DNA of 64,000 nucleotides from Eudasyphora cyanicolor (Eukaryota; Arthropoda; Insecta; Diptera; Muscidae), in contig OZ005734.1 of assembly GCA_963930755.1 (NCBI GenBank), forward strand, positions 155,139,868 to 155,203,867, given 5' to 3'. Positions 23,831 to 34,875 of the stretch are shown here, in pieces. The notes below the pieces were generated by a model. It worked only from the letters and a program-made list of their open reading frames with translations. It was not told the origin of the DNA and did not search any database. Made by a program: the position numbers and the translations under genes. Numbering within the stretch: position 1 is the first letter of the stretch; each line of letters opens with the position of its first letter.

Positions 23831-24720
23831 TATTCTTTCTACCATTATGCCTATCCCAGACCTTTAAGATACAGAAATTCGGAAATGATCCATGGATTTA
23901 TTTCGAAGGAATGGGAGTTACAAAAGTCATTACCGCAGAATGGAAACTAATCACATATTATGATCTGTCTCCATTTTGGTCAGATATGAAGAAAGAAGGA
24001 GATGCTGCAAGAACAACTCAGTCAATCGTATTCATAATCACACAACTTATGATCCTATCATCCATATTGAAACATGCTGAATTGACGTAATACCAGATGC
24101 ACATCACGGCCGTATAAATCCTTTATTATTCACTCCCCACTAAGTTTTAAATGAACTTTAAACAATCAAGGCACACATCCCACCATCCCGTGTTTTACCC
24201 ATTTCAAAGGATAATTTGGTTGAGTTCTTCAAATTAATGGAAGGCAAGGGTACTGTTATGAAAGACAGCGTCATATTTTAAATTCGTCTTCCATTGGTGG
24301 ATCTCCAACAATTTGATCTCTTCAACATGATCCCCATATATATACTACGATCTGGCCACTTCATCTCAATATCACTAAAGTCAACAATGCTAGCAGGAAA
24401 CGCTCATCGGGATGAGTTCATATACCTGTCGGCGGACGAGATGAACAAAGTGCATTCATACAACAAACGACATATATATTTGCCATAAACAGTCAAAATT
24501 CGGTGGATATTCGCGGTAGCAAACAAAACAGAATGGTCATTCGTTTGCGGAAAAGAAATGACACATCTTGAGATACAAAGGTCTGGGATCCTTCAACTTG
24601 AATCAGATTGTATAATGAAAGATACAGCAGCAACAACATTCCTCTACCAACCCAGACAATCTCTATCGTCCTCATACGTCATTGATACTACAGCGCCTTG
24701 AACGGTGAGAATGTTCAAAT
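23831..24720 (+). pseudogene. Envelope-like (F-protein type) remnant of a BEL/Pao element
   Basis: It follows the integrase directly. Frame pieces read FEGMGVTKVITAEWKLITYY, a frequent N-terminal block of insect retroelement env/F-like proteins. Later come a FDLFNMIPIYI block and HRDEFIYLSADEMNKVHSYN (24294-24488), and a Cys-containing block near 24540-24650. Many stops and frameshifts separate them. BEL/Pao elements such as the roo group carry an env-like ORF at this place. The remnant is clearly dead. Confidence 0.65.
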
Positions 24721-25679
24721 ATAACATAAGTGTATGAATGTTTGAGTGTAGTCTGTATTTTAGCCGCAATAAATTTATATTACTAAGTAAGTTAGTATGT
24801 CAATCACTGACCTAAATTTAATTAATAATTGTTTAGTAAGTCAGTAAACCCGACAAAGAAACAGCACGATTGGTTTCACAAATGCATGAGTTACTGACTG
24901 AAAAAAAGATGCATGATCAGCATATTTAGCTTAAGTTATTAATTGGTAATGTTTATCAATTAGTATAAATAGAATTAAATTAATAAAGAATCTTGGCAGT
25001 TCAAAAGAAATTATAAACCTATCAAGATTACGTAATTCAAGAGTTGCGTATATCAATAAACATAAAATCAATATATACAAGTGCCGTATACACGTATAGT
25101 GGTTGACTGAACCCATGGCCACACAGGGCGAGTGTCGGGGTTAGCTCTTATTTGCTATTTCTATAAATCGCCATTGATGTGACTAATTTAATGATAATGA
25201 ACTAATTTAATTGTTTTTGTTTATATTTTTTAGATCACCTGAAATTCCTGGCAGAAGCTACAACAAAACAAATGTGCTTAACATTAAAAATCGGTTTAAA
25301 ATTGTATTTATATTATATTTTATAGGAATAATATTACATATGAATTTTTAATATGTATTTAAGATATGACTACAAATAAAACTGTTTTTACGTTCTTTAC
25401 AAAATCATATTGTTTTTATCCCTTGAGTCTACTGAAAGGCTTTGTCACAAAGAGCTAGCCAAATAAACACTAAGATTGGAGAGTCGAATTGGTTGGTTAA
25501 TTGCCGTTAGGGGAGATGGTTCCACATGTGCTAGAGCTTTTGGTATGGAAAGGTTATGCAGTGAGGGGTCAATAACTCCCTTCGTAGGACATGCCCATGT
25601 TAAATTCGCCAGGTAAAAGCATGTCAATTAGATTGTGAGAGACTACGATAGTTCTTTAAGGCCTAACGAATATACACGT
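24721..25679. other. AT-rich interval without recognisable genes
   Basis: There are no supported coding regions. An AATAAA follows near 24768. A short T-rich tract with AG at 25226-25234 precedes a small open stretch (SPEIPGRSYNKTNVLN), which is too short to call an exon. 25440-25640 is less AT-rich and may belong to the old LINE that follows. Confidence 0.4.
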
Positions 25680-27310
25680 GCGGCACTAGTCCCCTATATC
25701 ACTGGGATGGATACTCACATACATGTACTTATTTCTATGGAATTTGACAAGTAATGAGTGTAAGGAGAGGAATCATTTGCACACACACAGCGCATGTGAT
25801 CCTGACTGTCTAGTTAATTGATAGTCACGCTGATGCCCGCGTGTGTATACGCTGATAACCACGCACACACATATGGATACCCATACGCGCGTCTGCAAAT
25901 CCATGGTGTGCACACATATAATTTAAAAATTCCTCTTATCCAACTTTGTGCATGATATAGATGTGTACTTTCCCCTAGGCCATCCGTATCATGATGATCT
26001 TTCGAAGATATTTTTATTACTAAAGGTATATGTGTTTGTGATATTCACAACCTTTTTCATTTAGCCAACCAATTGTCTTTACAAAGCTTAGTATTTTATC
26101 GAGGGTTGCTTTCGAAACATCATCTAGCTCGTCAAGAAAACGGTTTCAAAGCCACCTCTGTCGTTGGCTTCGTTTCTACCTCGACAGGAGTCTGGTGTAG
26201 TGGTCCAAGCGAATAGTCGCACCTCTAACTTCTCCCCACTTTTTCGTTATCTGCCTATGTGCTAGGAACATCCTAAAAATGTCGATGAAGACCAATAGCG
26301 TTTCGTGAAAAGTTCTGTAGTATAATAGGGACAACGGATTTGTAGGGATCAAGCGTACTTATGGTCCACGCTTTATTTTCCACATTTACAATACTCTCTA
26401 TTATACTGATGTGCTGATGATGTCCGTGTTCCTGGTGTCATTAACTATAGCACCCTCCACTTACATACCTACAACCAGGAAATAGTGTCTCCATCTCAGA
26501 GCTTGATTACGCCGATGAGCCGTCCCTCTTCTGAATAAACATATCTAGGAGTACTTGGTTTCTTAGATATAATTCTTCTAAAGCTATACTCAGAGAATGA
26601 TACACATGAGACCCTTTTAGCTCTTTTTATGTCACCCTTGTAGTTATTTTAACACACTCATTTGAGAGTTTTTGTCCTTTTGAACAGTTTCCTCACGGTT
26701 GACCTCTGATTCCAGAGTTCCTTGGTCCACCATTTTGGTTGTTGCCTCTTACCTGGATATGTCGTCGGCAAACTAGTTCAAAATTTTCTTCCACAATTGT
26801 AGTTACATCATCCACATAGTTTGATACGGAAGAAAATTTTGATACAACATTCGCATTAAATAAATCTCACTTAGCCCTCCTAGGATTCCTTAAGGAATTT
26901 ATTTTACTCTTTTCAAAGTTTAGTTCGAAAGTTATTTTGCTGTGTTATGAAAAGGAACAGAGCTAGACACCCTCCAATTCCCCACACAAACCTTTCAACC
27001 GATTGTCACTGTTACATTAACAACATCTTCCCTCTCTTGTTCTGAACGTAAGAGTATTTCCTAGATTGCAGACTCTAAGATAGTTCGTAGCGACGTATGT
27101 AAACAGTGACTCACCTCTTTTATTGATGTTACTGCTCCCAAATGGATAATGATACGCGTTACATCGCAGCCGAGCACCAAGTCGATTTTTATTCTCCTTG
27201 CAACCTCGACTAAATTTCGTAAACCTTTGCTCGGTCTTACTTAAGTATGGGCTTACCTTTGGCTTCCACTACAATTACCGTTAAGTCGCCACAGCTGAAA
27301 GATCGAGAAA
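25680..27310 (-). mobile_element. Highly decayed I/LOA-like LINE fragment
   Basis: Minus-strand pieces are recognisable in scattered frames. Near 27150-27180 is an endonuclease block (LVLGCD followed by a His-rich stretch), continuing with degenerate 'vCNLGN..TF' and 'V.NVTVTIG' equivalents near 27030-27080. Near 26690-26760 is the linker PKWWTKELWNQRSTVRKLFK, then IKRAKRVSCVSFSEYS. These match the order in the better preserved LINEs here. The RT part (25700-26600) is too diverged to read with confidence. Confidence 0.6.
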
Positions 27311-27521
27311 ATGTGTAATTTAGGGCACTTTAAGCTACAGTGCATGTTCTCACCTTGTTGTTCGTATGTCTCCAAAACATTTCATTAGATGCGTATATTT
27401 CGTAATTCGATTTTCTGTGTATATATATAAAAATAATATGAAGGATCGGGCCACAGAGGTATATACATATTTAAATAAAAATTAAGCATATAACATTTTT
27501 TATCGAAATCTGGGGTAAATA

Positions 27522-28799
27522 ACGGGTGATCCAAGTAGAGATACTTTTTCAATAGCCTTTTTTTACAGATCACGTGTGAGCCGTGTCATGTTATTTTTGT
27601 TAAGTATTGTCTGGCATTTCATCATGGAAAGACTTACGCCTGAACAACGTTTACAAATCGTTCAACTTTATTACAAAAATTAACGTTCTGTGAGGAATGT
27701 GTTTCGTGCACTTCGCTCAACTTATCGTCAACATAATCGGCCGACTGAGCGTACTATTCGCAACAACATCACCCATCTTGAGACCCAGCATTCATTATTG
27801 GATAATATTCGATCGAATAGACCACGTCCAGCACGCAGTGAAGAAAATTTAGCGGCCATAGCTGAGAGTGTACACGAAGACCGTGGAGAGTCGATTCGAC
27901 GCCGTTCGCAGCAACTCGGACTGACGTATGGAACGACTTGGCCCATATAACGTCGAGATCTTAAATTGAAAGCCTACAAAATACAGCTTGTGCAATAACT
28001 GAAGCCGCCCGACCTTCCCAAGCGACGTCGCTTCTCTCTATGGGCTCTTGAAAAGTTCCAAGAAGATGCGACGTTTTCGAGCCACATTTTGTTCAGCGAT
28101 GATGCCCATTTCTGGCTCAATTGGTATGTAAACAATCAAAACTGCCGCATTTGGGACGAAGAGCAACCTGAAGAGATGCAAGAGCTGCCACTTCATCCAG
28201 AAAAAACAACGGTTTGGTGTGGTTTGTGGGCCGGTGCAATCATCGGTCCATATTTCTTCAAATATGATGCCGGTGAGAACGTAACCGTCAATGGCGACCG
28301 TCATCGTGCCATGATAACCAACTATTTGATGCTCGTGATCTCGGCGACATTTGGTTTCAACAAGAAGTCGCCACTTCCCACACATGGCATCAATCAATGG
28401 ATTTATTGAGAGCGCACTTCGCTGAGCAGATAATTTCACGTTTTGGGCCAGTCGTTTGGCCACCAAGATCGTGTGATATCACACCGTTAGACTTTATCCT
28501 GTGGGGAAATGTAAAAGTTTATGCGGACAAACCCGCTTCGATTCAGGCCTTGGAGCAAAACATCACGCGTGTCATTCGCCAGTTACCAGTCGAAATGCTC
28601 GCACGAGTAATCGAAAATTTGTCTCAACGGATGGACCATCCGAGACGTAGGCGCGGCCAACATTTGATAGACATAATCTTCAAAAAATAAATGCCATAGA
28701 ATGATCTTCAAATGATAATAAACATTCCCCATTCAATTTGAATTTTCTGTTTTTTTTTTTTCTTTAAAAAAGTAGGGAACCTCGAAATGGATCACGCTA
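27522..28799 (+). mobile_element. Tc1/mariner-superfamily transposon, full length, inactive
   Basis: The ends ACGGGTGATCCAAGTAGAG and (inverted) TAGCGTGATCCATTTCGAG are imperfect terminal repeats. TA dinucleotides flank both ends (27520-27521 and 28800-28801), as expected for this superfamily. A transposase pseudogene fills the interior. Length is 1278 bp, normal for mariner-like elements. Confidence 0.88.
27624..28690 (+). pseudogene. Mariner-like transposase, inactivated
   Basis: The start MERLTPEQRLQIVQLYYKN leads into a helix-turn-helix DNA-binding region (ESVHEDRGESIRRRSQQLGL). The catalytic domain has FSDDAHFWLNWYVNNQNCRI with the first Asp, ELPLHPEKTTVWCGLWAGAI, and PPRSCDITPLDFILWGNVKV with the third acidic residue. 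The C-terminus is IENLSQRMDHPRRRRGQHLI. Breaks: TAA at 27681-27683, a stop after 27947, another near 27990, and a frameshift near 28330. In addition the block WFQQEVATSHT has Glu where the family has the second catalytic Asp. The enzyme would cut and rejoin the element at TA sites. Confidence 0.92.
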
Positions 28800-28941
28800 T
28801 ATAACCTGTAGAGACATTTAATGTGTAATGATTTAATAAATATTATACTCGTATATGTTATTAGATCTTCGCATCAGAATATATGCATTAATTCAAAATA
28901 TTATTTATAATGCTTACACTAAAAATATGTATGTTTTACAG

Positions 28942-29084
28942 GTACCATTTCCAACAATTTGGTCAACACATCCATGGGTAATGAATTGAATAATGCAACG
29001 CTGAAGAACTATTCCAACAAGCCAATTTCAAATTACACAAACAATTTGAAATCATCAACGTGCATCCCACGACCCCTTCAAAAT
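28942..29084 (+). CDS. Candidate host-gene exon, Asn/Ser/Thr-rich, function unknown
   Basis: A 143-base open segment has a polypyrimidine-AG acceptor (TTTTACAG ending at 28941) and a consensus donor GTAAGT at 29085. It carries two bases of a split codon, then 47 codons ending in phase 0. The frame reads TISNNLVNTSMGNELNNATL, then KNYSNKPISNYTNNLKSS and TCIPRPLQN. It lies between a mariner element and a satellite and does not resemble either. I do not recognise the protein. If real, the gene has large introns filled with mobile elements and is transcribed on the plus strand. Chance splice-like sites remain possible. Confidence 0.4.
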
Positions 29085-29164
29085 GTAAGTATTTACTCAC
29101 TGTATCTATATGCTGACACTTTAATTCACAAAGCATTGGTATAGTATATCGTAGTGCAGTTACA

Positions 29165-29418
29165 TATTTAGTGTAGTCCAAAAATGGGCGGGATCGGACC
29201 AATGAGCGTGGCCCCGCCCATATAGGCCAAATTTTTAAATTGAGATATCTTGCACAATTTATAAGGGATAGTGCTGTAATTTTGTGTATGTATATGTGTC
29301 TGGAGGCTGTCTACGTGTTTGACACAAAAATTGGCGAAATAGGACCAGTGGGTGTAGCCCAGCCCGTATAAGCCAATATATTAAATTGATGTGTCTTGCA
29401 CAATTTGTTAGCGAGAGT
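29165..29418. repeat. GC-box satellite, left block (about two ~143-bp units)
   Basis: This is the same unit as 31020-32765: GGGCGGGATCGGACCAATG, then GCGTGGCCCCGCCCATATAG, AAATTGAGATATCTTGCAC and a GCGAGAGTG / TTTTGTGTATATGT tail. The array is cut at 29418 by the Tc1-like element and resumes after it. Confidence 0.85.
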
Positions 29419-29580
29419 GAGATATTTCTTGCTATGCTCATGATTATTTAGTGTTGGTTTTGTTTACAAATTTTCTTGCATTTCGGTGTTATTCCTTATT
29501 AAGTACAACTACTATGAAAAAAGCTTGGACATTAATTTAGCACAAATTAGAAAAATGTATTCAAACACTTAAAACACAGT

Positions 29581-29686
29581 CACCCTTATCGGGAATAAAA
29601 TTCCACACGGAATTTGTTCCCTGTTCCCTAAATTGCACATTGAAAAGGAACAAATTCCGCGTGGAATTTTATTCCCGATAAGGGTG
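29581..29686. repeat. 106-bp palindrome (CACCCTTATCGGG ends), left arm
   Basis: CACCCTTATCGGGAATAAAA is inverted at the right end (TTTTATTCCCGATAAGGGTG). The internal TTCCACACGGAATTTGTTCC pairs with GGAACAAATTCCGCGTGGAA. The pairing is nearly perfect around a ~25-base loop. It sits directly before AATATTTGCTGG in the left arm of the Tc1-like element. Confidence 0.85.
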
Positions 29687-29699
29687 AATATTTGCTGGA

Positions 29700-29975
29700 T
29701 ATCCAATATTTTTGACAAGTGTTGCACATCTTTTGGGCATTTCCTCGAAGCTGATACATGCAACACTTCCTAGGGGTTGGGTACAAAGTTTTTTTGAATT
29801 TTCTTCCACAAATTTGGAAAACTTTTGGGTTTTACTGCAGTGATATGTTTGTATACATCCTTCCGACGATTCTCAATGGGATTGGAATCCGGCGACAGAG
29901 AAAAAAACCGGAAAAGAGGACTTCTTAATTTAGAGAGCCTCAGTAGCAGACCCATTATAGAGCTCTACTCCAATT
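29700..29975 (-). pseudogene. Tc1-like transposase C-terminal segment, left arm
   Basis: The minus-strand frame includes LSPDSNPIENRRKDVYKHI and KSFPNLWKKIQKNFVPNP. The SPD-NPIEN signature is the conserved region around the third catalytic acidic residue of Tc1-type transposases. Only the C-terminal part is present here. Confidence 0.75.
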
Positions 29976-30371
29976 TAAAGAGATATTTTCGCACAATTTG
30001 GCGTTAAAGTATTCAGAAGAACTTTTGGAATTTGTATTCAATCAAAGTAGAATATTTTAAACATACTGATCCATCCAGCGTCAATTTTTAATATGCGACC
30101 AATAAAATGCCATGAAAATACGGCCGACATTATCACATTTCCAGCAACCGTACTGTACCGTCGTAGATGTATACTTTAGGTAGTGTTGCATGCCAAACAT
30201 ATTTTCCCATTAGATCCGAACTGTCAAAATTTCTATTCGTCACTGCAGAGGATATTTTTCAAAAAAATAAAGGCTTTTCTAATTGCTAACGGGCAAACGA
30301 AATTCGACACTGATACGTTAATACAAAATACGGATACTTTAATGCCAAATTGTGCCGAAATACCTCATTGA

Positions 30372-30644
30372 ATTAGAGTAGAGCTCTATAATGGATCTGC
30401 TACTGAGGCTCTTTAAATTAAAAAGTCCTCTTTTCGGGTTTTTTTCTCTGTCGCCGGATTCGAATCACATTGAAAATCTTCGGAATAATGTATACAAACA
30501 TATCAATGCAGTAAAACCCAAAAGTTTTCCAAATTTGTGGAACAAAATTAAAAAAAACTTTGTACCCAACCCCTGTATCGGTTCGATGATATGCCCAAAA
30601 GATGTGCAACAGTTGTCAAAAGTTTTGGATAACCAGCAAATATT
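30372..30644 (+). pseudogene. Tc1-like transposase C-terminal segment, right arm
   Basis: The plus-strand frame has LSPDSNHIENLRNNVYKHI, KSFPNLWNKIKKNFVPNPCI and CPKDVQQLSKVLDNQQILA. It is the inverted copy of the left-arm segment, with several substitutions (NHIEN against NPIEN). Both arms are fragments, so neither encodes an enzyme. Confidence 0.75.
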
Positions 30645-30741
30645 GGCCCTTATTCATAAAAATTTAATGAAGGTTTGAAGAACGTTTTAACACGGCTAAA
30701 ACGTTCCTCAAATATTCATTAAGTTTTTATGAATAAGGCCC
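30645..30741. repeat. 97-bp palindrome (GGCCCTTATTCATAAA ends), right arm
   Basis: GGCCCTTATTCATAAAAA pairs with TTTTTATGAATAAGGCCC. Inside, GAACGTTTTAACACGGCTAA and its surroundings pair as AACGTTTT/AAAACGTT. Its sequence differs from the left-arm palindrome except for CCCTTAT at the ends. It sits at the matching site in the right arm (CCAGCAAATATT on its left). Confidence 0.85.
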
Positions 30742-31019
30742 ATTAAGTTTAAAGTGAGATGTATTACTTAATTTTGTTTTTGTTTGCGTGTGAATACATT
30801 TTTTTAATTTGTGCTAAATTAATGTCCAAGCGTTTTTCGTAGTACATAGTTGTACTTAATAAGGAATAACACCGAAATGCAAGAAAATTAGAAAACAAAA
30901 CCAATACTAAATAATCATGCGCATCGCAAGAAACATCTCAGAAAAAATAGTGGATTAAAAAAATTAAACCAAAAAAAAATTATGAGCTTTAAGAGGTTAC
31001 ATGCACTACGTGTGCTAAA

Positions 31020-32765
31020 TTCGTAGCCACCACTGCGTATCTGGTGGCAGCTTAGGTTATTTGTCCAATAATAGACGGGATCGGAAAATGGGCGAGTTCG
31101 CACCAATGGGCTTGGCCCCGCCCATATAGGTAAAATTTTGAAATTGAAATATTTTCCGCTATTTATTAGCGAGAGTTCTGCAAGTTTGTGTATATGTATC
31201 TGGTGGCATTATGCGCGATTGGTCAAAAAATCGGGCGGGATCGGACTAATGGGCGTGGCCCCGCCCATATAGGCCCAATTTTGAAATTGAGATATCTTAC
31301 AAAATTTTCTAGCGAGAGTGCTGAAATTTTGCGTATATATATCTGGTAGCAGTCTGCGTAATTGGTCCAAAAATGGGCGGCATCGGACCAATGGGCGTGG
31401 CCCCGCCCATATAGGTCAAATTTTGAAATTAAAATATTTTACACAATTTGTTAGCGAGAGTGCTGAAATTTTGCGTATATGTATCTGGTAGCAGTCTACG
31501 TGATTGATCCAAAAATGGGCGGGATCGGATCAATGGGCGTTGTCCCGCCCATATAGGCTAAATTTTTAAATTGAGATATCTTGCACAATTTATTAGCGAG
31601 AGTTCTGTAATTTTGTGTATATGCATCTGCTGGCATTCTACGCGATTGGTCCAAAAATGGGCGGGATCGGACCAATGAGCGTGGCCTCGCCCATATAGGC
31701 CAAATTTTTAAATTGAGATATATTGCACAATTTATTAGCGAGAGTACAGAAGATTTGCGTATATATCTGGTAGCAGTCTGCTGGATTGGACCAAAAATGA
31801 GCGGCATCGGATCAATGGGCGTGGCCCCTCCCCTATAGGTAAAATTTTGAAATTAAAATATCTTACACAGAATTTGTTAGCGATGGTGCTGAAATTTTGC
31901 GTATATTTATCTGGTAGCAGTCTACGTGATTGGTCCAAAAATGGGCGGGATCGGATCAATGGACGTGGCCCCGCCCATATAAGCCAAATTTTGAAATTGA
32001 AATATCTTGCACAATTTGTTCGCGAGAGTGCTGTAATTTTGTGTATAAGTATGACAGTCTACGTAATTGGTAGAAAAATGGGCGGGATCGGACCAATGGG
32101 CGTGGCCCCGTCCATAAAGGCCAAATTTTGAAATTGAGATATCTTACACATTTTGTTAGCGAGAATGCTGTAATTTTGTGTACAAATTTTGAAATTGGGA
32201 TATCGTGCACAATTTATAAGCGATAGTGCTGTAATTTTGTGTATATGTGTCTGGAGGCTGTCTACGTGATTGACACAAAAATTGACGGAATAGGACCAGT
32301 GGGTGTAGCCCAGCCCGTATAAGCCAATATTTTAAATTGATGTGTCTTTCACAATTTGTTAGCGAGAGTGCTGCAATTTTGTGTATATGTATCTGGTGGC
32401 AGTTTAGGTTATTTGCCCAAGAATGGACGGAATCGGAAAATGGGCGAGTTCGTACCAATGGGTTTGGCCCCGCCCATATAGGTAAAATTTTGAAATTGAG
32501 ATATCTAGCACAATTTGTTTGCGAGATTGCTGTAATTTTGTGTATATTTATCTGGTGACAGGCTACGTGATTGGTAAAAAAATATTTGGGATTGGACCAA
32601 TGGTAGTGACCCCGCCCACATGAGCTATGTTTTGAAATTGATATATCTTGAGAAATTTGTTAGAGAAATTGCTGAGTTTTGTGTATATGTATTTGGCGGC
32701 GGTCTACGTTATTAGTCCAAAAATGGACGGGATCGGAAATCTGAAATCTGGGGCAACGAAGTGGA
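31020..32765. repeat. GC-box satellite array, ~143-bp unit, about 12 copies
   Basis: The unit contains TGGTCCAAAAATGGGCGGGA, TCGGACCAATGGGCGTGGCC and CCGCCCATATAGGCCAAAT, then an AT-rich half with TTTGTTAGCGAGAGTGCTG and TGTATATGTATCTGGTGGCA. GC-box starts near 31233, 31376, 31517, 31660, 31802 and 31946 give a period of about 143. Copies diverge by 10-20 percent by eye. Minus-strand open frames through the array are by-products of the repeat length and are not called genes. Confidence 0.93.
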
Positions 32766-33160
32766 CCGGGTCCAGCTAGTGACATTATAAATAAATGCTG
32801 TCTTTTGTACGACAGAACAAGTTTCGGGCAACAAATTATTATAGACTCCATTTTTCATGTAAAGGGTGGCACATAAATAATGGTATGTGACCCCTTTATA
32901 TGGCTCCATCGCTACGTGGCTCAATCTTGTTGGAACCACAATTCTGCATTGCTCTCTACCTCTGGCCTTAAACATTTTTTTGGCATTGAATGTGTCGCTT
33001 CCGCAAAGCTTTGGACCAATGACCATTTCTGAAATTATTCTACACAATACTGAGCACCTAATTCCCGCATCACAAGAGGCAACAGTACTTCTTGTTAATA
33101 GGATTTTCCTAGGAGAGAGAAGAAAGGGAGGATTTCCCCTTTCTATTCCTTCCTAAAAAA
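32740..33160 (-). CDS. Unrecognised Cys-containing open frame, possible exon or gene fragment
   Basis: A minus-strand open frame reads, in pieces, TVASCDAGIRCSVLCRIISE, MVIGPKLCGSDTFNAKKMFK, REQCRIVVPTRLSHVAMEPY and NGVYNNLLPETCSVVQKTAF. About seven Cys occur in 110 residues. It ends where the satellite begins, and the last part (RSTSLPQISDF) is satellite sequence. A T-rich tract plus AG near 33160 could be a splice acceptor. I do not recognise a family. It could be a secreted-protein exon or retroelement debris. Confidence 0.3.
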
Positions 33161-33940
33161 ATATTACTAGCAGCAAAAAGTCTATTGCATACACCGTATA
33201 CCGGTTTTATTTATAAGTATAAGTATATATAAGTAGTTAAAGCAACAATAATAATAGGGATACGATAAAATGGAAATGCTTGCAACTAAATCGATGGTTG
33301 TATTAATCGATTTAAGATTGTTTTTTTCATTGATACTCTGTTAGTTGTGGTAACTACTTATAAATTTTCATTATAGATCCATACGATCAATATTTGGTAG
33401 TGACAACAAATGTTTTATTCTTGACAACAGAAATTGTATCAATAGACCAATAATTATTCTTGCTACGAATAATTTGTTACTATATTAGAAAAAAATATTA
33501 ATAAATAATCGTTTTTTGGTTATCCCAATAATTTCCCAAATGTAGAATAATTAAATATATTTTGGGAAATACAACCGAAAGCCGGGTTGTTGTTCTTTTG
33601 TTGATACATGACAAAAAAAAATAGAATTATTCGACATAACTAACTAATAAAATTTAAAGCACAAGGTTAAGCCATATTTGCATAAAAGTTTTGTTATGCA
33701 TTGTACACTCCTGTACTAAAATTTGTGTAAAATATTTCCATATCTCATAATAGTGATGAATTTGTAGTATGGGATTTTTAATTTTTTTTATAAATTGTTT
33801 GGTTTTTTGTTCCATAAATAAAATAAAAATTAATGAAAACTGCTTATAATTAATTGTTGGTAGTATATGACTGACAAAGTGTCAGAACAACCAATTTTTT
33901 TAAATTGTTGGTTGTGGCAACATACAAAAGATAATATTAG
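33161..33940. other. AT-rich interval without recognisable genes
   Basis: No coding region is seen. The interval ends at the CTACC target duplication of the BEL/Pao element. A short imperfect inverted pair (CAACCAATTTTTTTAAATTG then TTGGTTG) lies at 33885-33915. Confidence 0.45.
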
Positions 33941-33945
33941 CTACC

Positions 33946-34678
33946 TGTTTAGGATGGGGTGGGGTTTTCTATGTTTGTTTTGTTAATTTACTATTTTTAT
34001 TTTGTTCGATTTTATTACCCTTTTGTATTCCTTTATTTGAACAAAAAGAGTTTAGTTTGAGGTTTGTATTTGTTTATTTAATACCCTTTTAAATTTACAT
34101 GAAATCTGTTTATATTTTAAAATACAATTTATTTCATGTTACATTGCAAGTCTAAGTTTATGTTACACAATTGTTTGCTTTTATTTGTTATATTCCTTTG
34201 TTTAGCTTTTTCTGTTCGTGGCGAACAATGCAAGTGTCAGAAATAGAATGGAAAAGTCTGACTCTGCTTCACTTGTGTGAATCAGAGTTGACCAGATTTG
34301 GCAATCGCATTAGAAACAACAACAACAACACGCACTCCGTTGCCTATGCGATGATCATAGGCAGACGAGAGTGTTGATGCTGTTTTTGTAGCCCTTCTCT
34401 CTTGCGTGTTTCTCTGCTTTGAATAAAGCAGAGAAGCATGGAAATGAAAGAATAGAAAACAACTGAGGAAGGTCAGTTACTTATTAGCTATGTATAATAA
34501 GGAAAAGAATGTATGAAGTAAATAAGAAACGAATGTAGGGTAAATAAAGAACGTACATTAGCGCGGGTCGTTCTGTAGGTTAGTATACATTCGACTTAAA
34601 GTAATGAAAAAATACAAATATCAAATTTAGAGTATAAGATAATTAATAAAATGGTTTAATGTCGGTTAACATTAAACA
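33946..34678 (-). repeat. BEL/Pao 3' LTR
   Basis: The copy begins TGTTTAGGATGGGGTGGGG (plus strand) and ends TTAACATTAAACA. It contains (AAC)n near 34312 and a small palindrome GCCTATGCGATGATCATAGGC-like stretch near 34340-34361. The polypurine tract on the element strand (CCGAGGGGCCGG, 34681-34692 inverted) lies beside it. Confidence 0.93.
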
Positions 34679-34875
34679 TACCGGCCCCTCGGTGATAAAT
34701 TATCGTGTATCACTTGTCGGAACGATGAATATGCATCCGATGGCGGTATGTAATGCTGTGATGGTCTTGTTTGCATTCTGAGGCACTGGGATGAGTCATG
34801 GTTGAGATCCAGTGGGGGTTTCCCGCTCATATAGTGGACAAGCTGTAGTTGTTGGTCGTGGTGATTTGTGTCGTT

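Larger units (their letters stand above)
29419..30939. mobile_element. Palindromic Tc1-like element with ~540-bp inverted arms
   Basis: The left arm (29419 to about 29975) and right arm (about 30372 to 30939) are inverted copies. Matching blocks include CATGATTATTTAGT, TTCGGTGTTATTCCTTATT, AGCTTGGACATTAATTTAGC / CGCTTGGACATTAATTTAGC, and in each arm the same transposase C-terminal coding segment. The centre (29976-30371) holds more transposase-like but broken sequence on the minus strand. It splits the satellite array. A true Tc1 TA duplication is not evident at the outer edges. Confidence 0.8.

Noticed and set aside
25226..25345. Possible exon after TTTTTTAG (SPEIPGRSYNKTNVLN)
   Set aside because: Short, no donor, and runs into AT-rich sequence; too weak.
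31496..32458. Several overlapping minus-strand frames of 60-100 codons in the satellite
   Set aside because: They repeat the same peptide with each satellite unit and exist because the unit lacks stops in that frame; no real gene is implied.
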